Assembly: GCF_040537815.1 (NCBI RefSeq) | Contig: NZ_JBEWSZ010000001.1 | Location: 1,178,001-1,242,000, forward strand | DNA length: 64,000 nt | Reading direction: 5' to 3' | From: Mesorhizobium shangrilense | Lineage (GTDB): Bacteria > Pseudomonadota > Alphaproteobacteria > Rhizobiales > Rhizobiaceae | Shown here: positions 8,528 to 18,062 of the stretch, in pieces | Position numbering within the stretch: the stretch's first letter is position 1 | Layout of the letters: each line of letters starts with the position of its first letter | Made by a program: the position numbers and the translations under genes | Notes under the pieces: model-generated | Told to the model about the DNA's origin: nothing | The model's database searches: none | Seen by the model: only the letters and a program-made list of their open reading frames with translations

Positions 8528-9268
8528 TTACAGAATTTCGCGGGTGAAGCGGTTGCGGACAAGCCGATAGAAGGGCACGGGACCGCCCGGACGCAGCAGC
8601 GGATCATGAGCGAGGCGGTTTTCCAGCTCGTCCAGGATCATTCGGGTAATGTCGGGTATTTCAGCTTCCCTGGCCTTGGCAAGCGGCAGCCAGACCAGTT
8701 CCTCGAGTTCGTTGGTCGGGCCGCCGTCCGGCAGTTCGACCGCGACGTCGTCGCGCCAGGCGCTGAAGAAGCGGGTGTCGAAGCGGCGCACCCGGTTGGG
8801 CGGCGTGATGGCGCGCGCGACGAAGCGCAGCATGTCCAGGCAGGGTTGCACGCCGTGTTCGACAAAACCCTGCCAGTCGCTGCTATCGGTGGTGAAGGCG
8901 CCTTTCCGGCCGATCAGCAACCCGGCTTCCTCGTAGGTCTCGCGGATTGCGGACAACGCGATGGCGCGGGCGCGGGTCGCGCTTGTGCGGCCGGGACCAG
9001 CAAGCAACTTCATTTCTTCATCGCGGTGCAGAGCGCTGGCTGCGGGGATACGGCTGTCGGCCGGGTCGGTGCGGCCACCTGGAAACACGAATTTCCCAGG
9101 CATGAAGGCATGGTTGGCATGGCGGCGTCCCATCAGGACGAGGAATTCCTCGCCTTTGCGGTCCAGAAGGATAAGGGTCGCCGCGTCGCGCGGGCGAATT
9201 GGCTTGTCGCTATGAGCGATCATGCTCCGCTCGATCCTGTCGACTTCCGCCTTGGTCATACCGTCCAT
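8528..9268 (-). CDS. NUDIX hydrolase
   Basis: 246-residue Nudix-fold hydrolase. The catalytic half of the Nudix box is clear as RETYEEAGLL near residue 112. The upstream Gly and Glu of the full box are not conserved, as often seen in NUDT8/NUDT19-like and CoA-type Nudix proteins. PGKFVFPGGRTDPAD near residue 60 is the usual strand-loop leading into the box. It would hydrolyse a nucleoside-diphosphate-linked compound; the substrate is unknown. A Met at codon 4 is an alternative start. It lies downstream of DUF983 and upstream of the MFS gene on the same strand. Confidence 0.85.
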   Translation of the reverse strand: MDGMTKAEVDRIERSMIAHSDKPIRPRDAATLILLDRKGEEFLVLMGRRHANHAFMPGKFVFPGGRTDPADSRIPAASALHRDEEMKLLAGPGRTSATRARAIALSAIRETYEEAGLLIGRKGAFTTDSSDWQGFVEHGVQPCLDMLRFVARAITPPNRVRRFDTRFFSAWRDDVAVELPDGGPTNELEELVWLPLAKAREAEIPDITRMILDELENRLAHDPLLRPGGPVPFYRLVRNRFTREIL

Positions 9269-9359
9269 GCGCAGGACCTAGCGGAAACTTCGGGCAAGCG
9301 AAAGTGGCCTTTCACGGTCGGTCTGTTGCACCAGGCTGCGTTCTGGCCGCGACCTAAGC

Positions 9360-9791
9360 TCAGGAATGGGGCTCTATCACGTCGTGTTCGCCACCAAAGC
9401 CGTGCATATAGAAGGCCCATTGCAGCCCGATGACGGCACCTTTCACAGGCTGCAGCAGTGCAAGCGACAAAAGGATCGTCAGCGGCACCCAGATGACGAT
9501 GTGCTGCCAGGTGGAGAGCGTCGAGGTCGCCTCGACCCCCATGAAGGCGCCGAGAATGATGTGGCCGACAATGACGATCACGAGATAGGCAGGAAGGTCG
9601 TCCGCGCGATGGTGATGTATCTCCTCGCCGCAGACACTGCAGGTTTCGACGGTCTTGGTGAAGGCGCGAAACAGCTTGCCTTCGCCACAATTCGGGCAGC
9701 GGCCAAGCATGCCGCGCTTCATGGCCGTCCACAGCGGACGGGCTGTCCGGCCCGAGTGATGCTCGCCACCGAAAACCTGTTGTTCCATCAT
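9360..9791 (-). CDS. DUF983 family membrane protein
   Basis: 143 residues. A zinc-ribbon-like part comes first, with two CxxC pairs (GRCPNCGEGKLF and ETCSVCGEE). Two membrane segments follow, near 69-88 and 97-116. This is the standard DUF983 layout. The start overlaps the rnr stop by four bases (ATGA type), so it is translationally coupled to RNase R. The family's function is not established. Confidence 0.85.
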   Translation of the reverse strand: MMEQQVFGGEHHSGRTARPLWTAMKRGMLGRCPNCGEGKLFRAFTKTVETCSVCGEEIHHHRADDLPAYLVIVIVGHIILGAFMGVEATSTLSTWQHIVIWVPLTILLSLALLQPVKGAVIGLQWAFYMHGFGGEHDVIEPHS

Positions 9792-12094
9792 CGTCTCCTG
9801 CCGCGCGAACCTGGACGCGATTGCGACGCGCGGGCGCGGCCCTTAGCCTTGTGAAACGACCGCTTGGAGCCTGGCAGGGGCTTCGGGTCGGTCAACATCT
9901 CGAAGCGCATCGCTCCGGCCATGGGCGCTACCTCGATCAGGCGAACCTCGACACGATCAGCCAGTTGGTAGCCCTTGCCGCTGCGTTCTCCGAAAAGCGA
10001 GCGAGCCGCTTCGTCGTATATATAGTAATCGCCGCCCAAGGTTGACACCGGGATGAAACCATCCGCGCCGAACTGCGGCAATTGGACAAAAAGTCCTGAC
10101 TTGGTGACGCCTGAAATGCGTGCGTCGAAACGGTCGTCGATACGCTCGGCAAGATAGGCGGCGATCAGCCGGTCGACCGTGTCGCGCTCGGCGGCCATGG
10201 CTCGGCGTTCCGTGCCGGAAATCAGCACCGAGACATCTTCGAGCCGCGCCTCCTCATCCTGTGTCAGTCCGCCTGGGCCGAGACCCAGTGCGGCAATAAG
10301 TCCGCGATGCACTATGAGATCCGCATAACGGCGGATCGGCGAAGTGAAATGCGCATAGCGCTTCAGGTTAAGGCCGAAATGGCCGATATTCTTGGGCGAA
10401 TATTCGGCCTGACTCTGCGAGCGCAGGACCACCTCGTTGACCAGTCCTTCATTGTCGTCGCCGCGAACACGCTCCAGAATGCCGTTGAACTGGGCAGGCC
10501 GCATCTGCGCGCCCCGCGCCAGCGACAATCCAAGCGTCTGCAGGAATTCGCGCAGCGATTCCTGCTTGGCCAGCGATGGCGCGTCATGAACGCGGAAGAC
10601 CAGCGCCTGCTTTTTCGCCTCCAATGTCTCCGCGGCCGCGACATTGGCCTGGATCATGAATTCTTCGATCAGCTTGTGGGCGTCGAGCCGCTCCGGCACG
10701 ACGACGCGGTCGACGGTTCCGTCCGGCTTCAGAATGATCTTGCGCTCCGGCAGGTCCAGTTCCAGCGGCTGGCGGCCGTCGCGGCCGCGCTTCAGGACAG
10801 CGTAGGCGTCCCAGAGCGGCTTCAGAACGCTGTCGAGGATCGGGCCAGTCTTGTCGTCCGGGGCTCCGTCGATCGCGGCCTGTGCCTGTTGGTAGGAGAG
10901 TTTTGCCGCCGACTTCATCATGACGCGGTGGAAGGAATGCCTGATCTTGCGGCCTTCAGCCGAAAAAACCATGCGGACCGCCAAGGCTGGCCGATCCTGG
11001 CCTTCACGCAGCGAACAGAGGTCGTTGGAGATACGCTCGGGTAGCATCGGCACGACGCGATCGGGAAAATAGACCGAATTGCCACGCTTCAGCGCTTCTC
11101 GGTCGAGCGCGCTGCCGTAGCGGACATAGGCGGCGACATCGGCAATAGCCACGGTGGCGACCACGCCGCCGGGGTTTTTCTCATCGTCGTCCGGCGTCGC
11201 AAACACCGCATCATCGTGGTCCTTGGCGTCGGCCGGGTCGATGGTGAGCAAGGGCAGGTCGCGCCAGTCCTCGCGATGGGCAAGCGTGGCCGGCTCGACG
11301 GCCTCGGACTCCGCGATGACGTCGGCTGGAAAGATGTGCGGGATATCGTGGGCGTGGATGGCGATCATCGAGACCGCCTTTTCGCTGGTCAGCGAGCCCA
11401 ACACCGCCAGCACCTTGGCCCTGGGCAGCCCAAAGCGGGAGGCTCGCGCCGGCTCGACTTCGACCAGATCACCGTTCTTCGCGCCGTTCTGGAATTCCTT
11501 GTCGACGATCAGTTCCGGCTGGCGTCGCTCCACCGGCTCGATGCGGAAGGTGCCATCGTGCAGAATGCGAAACACACCCAGGACCGCATCGGTGCGCTTC
11601 TCGAAAATCTTCATCACCCGACCGGTGTAAGCGGGGCCGGTCGCGTCGTCGGTCGGGAAGGTCTTGGCCAGCACGCGGTCGCCGATGCCCGGCGCCGGGC
11701 CATTGCCGCTTCGCGAAACGCGGATGGAGATGACGGGCGGCTCGCCGCTGCCGACGGCTTCCGCCGGGTGGGCAAGCAAGACGCCATCGCCGTCGCGGCC
11801 AAAAATGTCGAGTACCGCTACATGGGGCAGGGCGCCGACGCGGGCAAGTTTCTTGCGCTCCTTGGTCAGCAGGCCCTCGTCCTGCAGGTCGCGCAGGATG
11901 TCCTTCAGCCAGATGCGGTCGTCGCCACGCAGCGCGAACGCCTTGGCGATATCGCGCTTTCCCGCGCGATCCGGATTTTCGGCGATGTAGCGCAGGATTT
12001 CGTCGCGCGAGGGCTTGTAATCGTCCTTGACCTTGGCCCTGTTGTCGGCGGTGCGCGGATCGCCGTGACCTCTACCGGTGATCCTTCGCGCCAC
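9788..12094 (-). CDS. rnr: Ribonuclease R (3'-5' exoribonuclease)
   Basis: 768-residue RNase II/RNB-family exonuclease that degrades structured RNA. An N-terminal winged-helix/cold-shock region precedes the RNB domain. The catalytic metal-binding segment is TIDPADAKDHDDAV, about residues 287-300. The typical YFPDRVVPMLPERISNDLCS and HFTSPIRRYADL segments follow. A C-terminal S1 domain (FDARISGVTKSGLFVQLPQ) and a basic tail complete the architecture. It begins 7 bases after the topA stop and overlaps the DUF983 gene, forming a topA-rnr-DUF983 unit. Confidence 0.96.
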   Translation of the reverse strand: MARRITGRGHGDPRTADNRAKVKDDYKPSRDEILRYIAENPDRAGKRDIAKAFALRGDDRIWLKDILRDLQDEGLLTKERKKLARVGALPHVAVLDIFGRDGDGVLLAHPAEAVGSGEPPVISIRVSRSGNGPAPGIGDRVLAKTFPTDDATGPAYTGRVMKIFEKRTDAVLGVFRILHDGTFRIEPVERRQPELIVDKEFQNGAKNGDLVEVEPARASRFGLPRAKVLAVLGSLTSEKAVSMIAIHAHDIPHIFPADVIAESEAVEPATLAHREDWRDLPLLTIDPADAKDHDDAVFATPDDDEKNPGGVVATVAIADVAAYVRYGSALDREALKRGNSVYFPDRVVPMLPERISNDLCSLREGQDRPALAVRMVFSAEGRKIRHSFHRVMMKSAAKLSYQQAQAAIDGAPDDKTGPILDSVLKPLWDAYAVLKRGRDGRQPLELDLPERKIILKPDGTVDRVVVPERLDAHKLIEEFMIQANVAAAETLEAKKQALVFRVHDAPSLAKQESLREFLQTLGLSLARGAQMRPAQFNGILERVRGDDNEGLVNEVVLRSQSQAEYSPKNIGHFGLNLKRYAHFTSPIRRYADLIVHRGLIAALGLGPGGLTQDEEARLEDVSVLISGTERRAMAAERDTVDRLIAAYLAERIDDRFDARISGVTKSGLFVQLPQFGADGFIPVSTLGGDYYIYDEAARSLFGERSGKGYQLADRVEVRLIEVAPMAGAMRFEMLTDPKPLPGSKRSFHKAKGRARASQSRPGSRGRRR

Positions 12095-12100
12095 GCTGAC

Positions 12101-14719
12101 CTATCCTTTTTTCTTTGCTGCCGGTTTCTTGGCAGCCGCTTTCTTTGCCGCCGGTGCCTTGGCCGCCGCCTTGCGAACCGGTTTCTTGCCGCCGCCGCCC
12201 TTGGCTTCCTTCTCGGCAATCAGCGCCAGCGCGTCCTCGATCGTTACCGACTGCGGATCCTTGCCCTTGGGCAAGGTGGCATTGACCTTGCCGAAATTCA
12301 CGTAAGGTCCGTATTTGCCGTCACGCACGACGATCTTGCCGCCACCATCGGGATGTTCGCCGAGCTCCTTCAGGGCAGCGGCGGTGCCGCCATTGCGGCC
12401 ACCCTTGCCCTTCAGCTGCTTCTCGGCAATCACCGAGACGGCGCGGTTCAGTCCGATCGAGAACACATCCTCAATGCTTTCGAGGTTGGCGTAGGTTCCG
12501 TCATGCAGCACGAACGGGCCGTAGCGGCCGAGCCCGGCCGAAATCATCTTGCCGGATTCAGGGTGCTGGCCGACATCGCGCGGCAGCGCCAGCAAGGCGA
12601 GCGCCTTTTCGTGGTCGATGGACTCCGGCGTCCAGCCCTTGGGCAGGCTGGAGCGCTTGGCTTCCTTGCCGTCGCCGCGCTGGATGTAGGGGCCGAAGCG
12701 GCCGCTTCGCAGCGTGATTTCCTCGGCCGTGTACGGATCCTTGCCGAGCACCTTGGTGCCGTCATCGCCGCCGCCGTTCTCGCCATTCGGGTTGGCGGCG
12801 TCGCCGAGCTGGCGGGTGAAGGAGCATTCTGGATAGTTCGAGCAGCCGACGAAGGCGCCGAACTTGCCGAGCTTCAGCGACAAATTACCGGTGCCGCATT
12901 TCGGGCAGATGCGCGGATTGGAACCGTCCTCGCGGGTGGGGAAAACCAGCGGCGCCAGTTCCTCGTTGAGCGCGTCGAGCACATCGGTGACGCGCAGTTC
13001 CTTGATGTCGGCGACGGCGCCGGAAAAATCCTTCCAGAAGTCGCGCAGCACATCCTTCCAGGCAAGCTTGCCGTCCGAAATCTCGTCGAGCTTTTCCTCG
13101 AGGGACGCGGTGAAGTCGTACTCGACATAGCGCTCGAAGAAGCTTTCCAGGAAAGCCGAGAGCAGACGACCCTTGGCCTGCGGCACCAGCCGGCGCTTGT
13201 CGATGGTGACGTAGTCACGATCCTCAAGTGTCTTCAGGATCGCCGTATAGGTCGACGGGCGGCCAATGCCGAGCTCTTCGAGCTTCTTGATCAACGAGGC
13301 TTCCGAGTAGCGCGGCGGCGGCTCGGTCGTGTGCTGTGTGGCGTTGATCGCTTGACGGGCTAGCTGCTCGCCGGCGCGGATCTCGGGCAAGCGGCGGCTT
13401 TCCTCGTCTTCCGCGTCGTCGTCCTTCTGGTCGGTGTAAGCGGCGATGAAGCCGTCGAAGCGAACGACCGAGCCGATGGCGCGCAGCTCGGCGGTGCGCG
13501 CGCCGTTGACGGCTTCGATCTCAACGGTGGTGCGCTCGATCTCGGCCGGCTGCATCTGGCTGGCGATGGCGCGCTTCCAGATCAACTCGTAGAGCCGCAT
13601 CTGGTCGGAATCGAGATATTGCCTGACCGATGCCGGAGTGCGCATGAAATCCGTCGGGCGGATCGCCTCGTGCGCTTCTTGGGCGTTCTTGGCCTTGGCG
13701 GTGTATTGGCGCGGCTTTTCGGGCAGGTATTTGGGACCGAACTCCTTGGCAATGGCATCACGTGCGGCCGAGATCGCCTCCGGCGCCATCTGGACGCCGT
13801 CGGTTCGCATATAGGTGATCAGACCGGTGGTCTCGCCGCCGATCTCCATGCCTTCATACAGCCGCTGCGCCACCTGCATGGTGCGGCTGGCCGAAAAGCC
13901 CAGGCCCGATGAGGCGGCCTGCTGCAATGTCGAGGTGGTAAAGGGCGGGCCGGGATTGCGCTTTGTCGGCTTGGCTTCGACCGAGGCGACCTTGAAGGTC
14001 GCGCCTTCGAGCATCGCCTTGATGTCGTCGGCCTGCGCCTTGTTGGCGATGTCGAGCTTCTGCAGCTTCTTGCGCTCGAACGCGGTCAGCCGAGCCTCGA
14101 AAGTCTCGTTGCGCGGTGTGCCGAGCAGTGCGGCGATCTGCCAGTATTCCTCGCGGATGAAACGCTCGATCTCGGATTCACGGTCGCAGACCAGGCGCAA
14201 TGCGACGGACTGGACGCGGCCAGCCGAGCGGGCGCCCGGCAATTTGCGCCACAGCACTGGAGAGAGTGTGAAGCCAACGAGATAGTCGAGCGCCCGGCGG
14301 GCGAGATAGGCATCGACCAGCGGCGCATCGATCTGGCGCGGATTGGCCATCGCTTCCAGCACCGACGACTTGGTGATGGCGTTGAAGACGACGCGGCTGA
14401 CGGTCTTGTCCTTCAACGCACGCTTCTGCTTGAGCACCTCCAGCACGTGCCAGGAGATTGCTTCGCCCTCGCGATCCGGATCGGTTGCAAGGATAAGGCC
14501 GTCGGCATCCTTCACCGCCTTGGCGATGTCGGCCAGCCGCTTGCCGGAGGCGGTGTCAACCGCCCAGGACATGGCAAAATCCTCGTCCGGACGTACCGAG
14601 CCGTCCTTGGCCGGCAAATCACGGACGTGGCCAAACGAGGCCAGAACCTTGTAGTTCTTTCCGAGGTACTTGTTGATTGTCTTCGCCTTGGCCGGCGATT
14701 CGACGACGACTACGTCCAT
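12101..14719 (-). CDS. topA: DNA topoisomerase I
   Basis: 872-residue type IA topoisomerase that relaxes negative supercoils. The Toprim domain opens with VVVESPAKAKTINKYLG and carries ATDPDREGEAISWH. The catalytic tyrosine lies in GLITYMRTDG. One C4 zinc-binding repeat (CPKCGTGN... GCSNYPEC) remains, followed by zinc-free repeats of the GRFGPYIQ / GRYGPFVLHDG / GKYGPYVNFG type. The protein ends in a Lys/Ala-rich tail (PAAKKAAAKKPAAKKKG), common in alphaproteobacterial TopA and probably a non-specific DNA contact. It heads the topA-rnr-DUF983-nudix run. Confidence 0.97.
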   Translation of the reverse strand: MDVVVVESPAKAKTINKYLGKNYKVLASFGHVRDLPAKDGSVRPDEDFAMSWAVDTASGKRLADIAKAVKDADGLILATDPDREGEAISWHVLEVLKQKRALKDKTVSRVVFNAITKSSVLEAMANPRQIDAPLVDAYLARRALDYLVGFTLSPVLWRKLPGARSAGRVQSVALRLVCDRESEIERFIREEYWQIAALLGTPRNETFEARLTAFERKKLQKLDIANKAQADDIKAMLEGATFKVASVEAKPTKRNPGPPFTTSTLQQAASSGLGFSASRTMQVAQRLYEGMEIGGETTGLITYMRTDGVQMAPEAISAARDAIAKEFGPKYLPEKPRQYTAKAKNAQEAHEAIRPTDFMRTPASVRQYLDSDQMRLYELIWKRAIASQMQPAEIERTTVEIEAVNGARTAELRAIGSVVRFDGFIAAYTDQKDDDAEDEESRRLPEIRAGEQLARQAINATQHTTEPPPRYSEASLIKKLEELGIGRPSTYTAILKTLEDRDYVTIDKRRLVPQAKGRLLSAFLESFFERYVEYDFTASLEEKLDEISDGKLAWKDVLRDFWKDFSGAVADIKELRVTDVLDALNEELAPLVFPTREDGSNPRICPKCGTGNLSLKLGKFGAFVGCSNYPECSFTRQLGDAANPNGENGGGDDGTKVLGKDPYTAEEITLRSGRFGPYIQRGDGKEAKRSSLPKGWTPESIDHEKALALLALPRDVGQHPESGKMISAGLGRYGPFVLHDGTYANLESIEDVFSIGLNRAVSVIAEKQLKGKGGRNGGTAAALKELGEHPDGGGKIVVRDGKYGPYVNFGKVNATLPKGKDPQSVTIEDALALIAEKEAKGGGGKKPVRKAAAKAPAAKKAAAKKPAAKKKG

Positions 14720-15153
14720 GAGGTCTCATATCAGCTGTGGTGCGGCAGAAGGATTCCGCTGCGCGCGACGAAATCTCGTTCAATTTGTCGCTCACATGGC
14801 CGCGCTTTTGCATCCGGTCAAGGGCGAACGCCCAAAATGCATGTCTTGTGCGATGTATGCAATCGGCGGATGCGGGGTGAAATTTCAGGGCGAGAACCAG
14901 GTTGTTGGCGCCAGGAGGGCAAGCCGACAACGAATCCGGGAGAGGAACAAATCACGTTGAATATAGGGGGAACGTCGGCTCGGCGCCACCCTTTGCGAAA
15001 AATGCGCTGGTGGTTCCGCCGTGACGATCAGTTGCACGACGGCCGAGGGTTGCGCGCGCGGACCCTGAACAGATCGGATCGGAGAACGGCCGCCGAATTT
15101 GATGATCTGTCCGGCGACCGGAGCCGCCGGAACAGCAGTGATCAGGTTTGAGC
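14720..15153. other. 434-base gap without a supported gene
   Basis: Upstream of topA and downstream of the exported protein gene. It presumably holds the topA promoter. Short open frames on both strands have no signal peptide, motif or convincing start. The only small structure noticed is GGGCG aa CGCCC near 14822. Confidence 0.5.
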
Positions 15154-15531
15154 TCAATCGGCCTTCACAGCGTGCCAGACGCCGGCGACGCCTTCGCCGC
15201 TCATGTCTCCGGCCTTCTTGTCCTTGACGAAGGTGTAGAGCGGCTTGCCATCATAGGCCCACATCTTGGTGCCGTCGGTTCGGTCGATGACGGTCCATTC
15301 GCCCTCGGTCTTTGCGCCGACCTCGGCCTTGAGCGGCGGCCAGTTGGCGGCGCATTTGTCGTAGCAGGTCGATTTGCCCTTCTCGTCCTTGTCGTAGGAA
15401 TAGAGCGTCATGCCCTTGGCGTCGGTGAAGATCTTGGTGCCTCCGACATCGGCTTCCTTCCATGCCTGGGCGGCAAAGGACGCGGCAGTGCTCAACAAAA
15501 GCGCCGCCAGCCCGACTGTTATGGTTTTCAT
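15154..15531 (-). CDS. Exported protein with Yx(FWY)xxD motifs (COG4315-like)
   Basis: About 125 residues starting at 15531 with the signal peptide MKTITVGLAALLLSTAASFAA. The mature protein carries two family repeats: LYSYDKDEKGKSTCYDKCA with NWPPL, and LYTFVKDKKAGDMSGEG with VWHAV. These match the predicted secreted/lipoprotein family with the Yx(FWY)xxD motif, whose function is unknown. There is no lipobox cysteine, so this copy is probably soluble in the periplasm. The longer frame to 15669 lacks a signal-peptide start. It is divergent from the CcdA-like gene with about 180 bases between them. Confidence 0.82.
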   Translation of the reverse strand: MKTITVGLAALLLSTAASFAAQAWKEADVGGTKIFTDAKGMTLYSYDKDEKGKSTCYDKCAANWPPLKAEVGAKTEGEWTVIDRTDGTKMWAYDGKPLYTFVKDKKAGDMSGEGVAGVWHAVKAD

Positions 15532-15712
15532 TAGGAATCTCCCTGGTGATCCGAAGAAGCGCGCGAAATCGCGGCCTCCTCTGTACAAACGCTTCCGAGA
15601 GACTGTTTCTTCCGGGCAATCCGCTTGGCCGGAGCGACGACTTGCCACGCAACGGTGATTGGTGGACAAGACTTGGGGTCGCTATATCGGCGCCACTGAG
15701 TGGAGCTTGGAA

Positions 15713-16459
15713 ATGGCATTGGATATCGGCTATGTCAGCGCGGTCGGGGCGGGCGCCATCTCGTTCTTGTCGCCTTGCGTGCTGCCGCTGGTGCCGCCCT
15801 ATCTCTGCTACATGGCCGGCATTTCGGTCGACGATTTCCGCGGCAATGCGGGTGTGACGGCACGACAGGGCACACGCGGCGCGCTGCTTTATTCCTCGCT
15901 CGCTTTCGTGCTGGGTTTCTCCACCGTCTTCGTGGCGCTCGGCGCCGGGGCTTCGACCATTGGCCGGCTGCTGCGCGTCTGGCAGGAGCCGCTGGCGATG
16001 GGAGCCGGCGTGCTCATCATCCTGATGGGTCTGAATTTCCTCGGCATACTGCGCATTCCACTGCTCTCACGCGAGGCGCGTTTCCAGTCGCAGGGCAAGC
16101 CGGCAAGCGCTGTCGCCGCCTATGTCATGGGCTTGGCTTTCGCCTTCGGCTGGACGCCCTGCATCGGCCCGGTGCTTGGGCCGATCCTGACGCTTGCCGG
16201 TGGACGCGAAACGGTGGGCGAGGGCGCATTGCTGCTTGCCGCCTATTCCCTCGGCCTCGGCATTCCGTTCCTGATCGCGGCGCTGTTTTCCGGCGCCTTC
16301 ATGCGTTTCCTTGGAAAATTCCGCGTCCATCTCGGCCGCGTCGAAAAAGCCATTGGGGCATTGCTGGTCGTCGCCGGTATCTTCTTCCTCACCGGCGGCG
16401 TACAGACCGTGTCCTATTGGCTGCTGGAAAATTTCCCGGTACTTGGCCGACTGGGGTAG
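15713..16459 (+). CDS. CcdA-type cytochrome c biogenesis / thiol-disulfide transmembrane protein
   Basis: About 248 residues with six predicted membrane helices. FLSPCVLPLVPPYLCYMAG near residue 16 and GWTPCIGPVLGP in the second half hold the two membrane cysteines that carry electrons from cytoplasmic thioredoxin to periplasmic targets. Length matches the compact CcdA form of the DsbD family. I chose ATG 15713 (MALDIGYVSAVG), with GGAG about ten bases upstream, over the frame from 15659. No periplasmic thioredoxin partner is adjacent; the divergent neighbour is a small exported protein with two cysteines. Confidence 0.9.
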   Translation: MALDIGYVSAVGAGAISFLSPCVLPLVPPYLCYMAGISVDDFRGNAGVTARQGTRGALLYSSLAFVLGFSTVFVALGAGASTIGRLLRVWQEPLAMGAGVLIILMGLNFLGILRIPLLSREARFQSQGKPASAVAAYVMGLAFAFGWTPCIGPVLGPILTLAGGRETVGEGALLLAAYSLGLGIPFLIAALFSGAFMRFLGKFRVHLGRVEKAIGALLVVAGIFFLTGGVQTVSYWLLENFPVLGRLG

Positions 16460-16516
16460 GCAGCACCAGCGCAGTTGACTGGCGGCATTGCCAATCAAAC
16501 CGGTTGCAAGCCTTTC

Positions 16517-16861
16517 TCACTGAAGCGGGTTGCCGGAAAGGCTTTCCTGTAGCCTGTCAAGCCATGCCTTGAGCCGCGCCGCATCGTCGTTGGCTGCACC
16601 GTTGCTGGCCCCGCCATTGCCCTGGTCGTTGCCGACATTCCCGTTGCCATTTCCATCGGTGGTGTTGTCGTTGCCGTTGTTGTTTCCGATGTTGAAATTG
16701 CCGTTGTTGTTTCCGGAATTGCCGTTGCCATTGCCGTTACCGACGTTGCCGTTGCCGTTCCCATTGCCGCTACCAGCCATCACGGAGGTCACGGAAAACG
16801 CGATCGCCAAAGCGACCGCGAACATGAGCAGGACGGTGATCGTTGATGTGTTGTTGGCCAT
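16517..16861 (-). CDS. Secreted Gly/Asn-repeat protein A
   Basis: 114-residue exported protein of unknown function. Residues 1-29 form a signal peptide ending SVTSVMA. Residues 30-90 are low complexity, built from GNGNGN, NNNGN and GNDN units. A short C-terminal amphipathic segment (AARLKAWLDRLQESL) follows. GAGGTGA just before the ATG is a strong ribosome binding site. It is one of two neighbouring genes of the same composition on the minus strand. Such Gly/Asn-rich exported proteins could be surface or matrix components, but that is inference only. Confidence 0.6.
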   Translation of the reverse strand: MANNTSTITVLLMFAVALAIAFSVTSVMAGSGNGNGNGNVGNGNGNGNSGNNNGNFNIGNNNGNDNTTDGNGNGNVGNDQGNGGASNGAANDDAARLKAWLDRLQESLSGNPLQ

Positions 16862-16864
16862 CGT

Positions 16865-16996
16865 TCACCTCACGGAGAGTTGCCGTTTGCCTTTGAAACC
16901 CCCGTTGCCGGCCCGGTATGCTGGTCCGGCTGCTGTGATAGCCCAATTGCCGTTGGCCGGCGGTGTGCCGTTGCCAGCATTACCGTTGCCGGCCAA
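16865..16996 (-). pseudogene. Gly/Asn-repeat relic between the two repeat proteins
   Basis: A 43-codon open frame beginning at a possible TTG start reads as short GNG-type repeats (AGNGNAGNGT, ANGNW, RAGNGG) and stops inside the ribosome binding site of protein A. An in-frame stop lies upstream in TAAGAGTAA repeats just after the protein B stop codon. There is no signal peptide. I read it as leftover repeat coding sequence from a duplication or truncation. A tiny coupled ORF is the alternative. Confidence 0.35.
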
Positions 16997-17020
16997 CGTT
17001 ACTCTTTGTTACTCTTACTC

Positions 17021-17515
<495 letters not shown>

Positions 17516-18062
17516 TACCGCATCCTCTTCCTGAGATGTGCGTACCGATTACTTCTTGCCAACAACCAATCCGTGATGGCAAAGTTAACGATCTCATCAT
17601 CGGTCGATACGGAATTTAAACAATTGTGATTCACCCACGTAGTGAGTCAGGTTTTAAGCGGGCATCTCCGTTCGGTTTATCCGCCCCGAGCCGGGAAAAG
17701 CCCGACAGACAAGCCGGGGAAAAAAGTGTATTTATTCGCTCTGATTGTGGTGATGCGGCCATACTCGCGCCCCCTGTACAGCCAGCGTGGTGCGTGAAGG
17801 CATTGCGCTTGTGAGCATCCGGTTGCGTGTCGTCCTCACGCCGCTGCCACTGCTCCTCTTTCTGTTTCTGCCGGGCAGTCGTCGCGAAGCAGGAAATTAG
17901 ATCCCTGATTTTGTTGTGATGAGCGCGACGGATCGAACTGCGGACCCGCTGATTAAGAGTCAGCTGCTCTGTAAACTCACCGGAATTTAACCGCATTGGT
18001 GAAGCATTGCGCCACTGCTAGCATGCGTTGATTCCAAATCCTTTTCATACGGTTGCCATTCC
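17516..18062. other. Gap between protein B and glmU
   Basis: 547 bases with no supported protein gene. It holds the promoter side of protein B and the tRNA-Lys-like relic near its right end. The remaining sequence has only short frames without motifs. Confidence 0.5.
17917..17990 (-). pseudogene. tRNA-Lys(CTT)-like relic
   Basis: On the minus strand the anticodon arm is perfect: GCTGA CTCTTAA TCAGC, with the CTT anticodon at 17955-17957. It is preceded by GAGCAGC and followed by GCGGGTCC and a GTTCGATC T-loop-like stretch, as in tRNA-Lys. The D-stem, T-stem and acceptor stem do not pair properly (the 3' side reads CGCGCTCATCA without a matching 5' side). I therefore call it a decayed copy or integration remnant. 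tRNA covariance scoring would settle it. Confidence 0.55.

Noticed and set aside
11216..13363. 715-codon plus-strand open frame
   Set aside because: Complement of rnr and topA, both of which have complete motif sets. The frame has no recognisable domain.
14619..15157. Short frames in the gap upstream of topA
   Set aside because: No motif, no signal peptide, overlapping one another on both strands.
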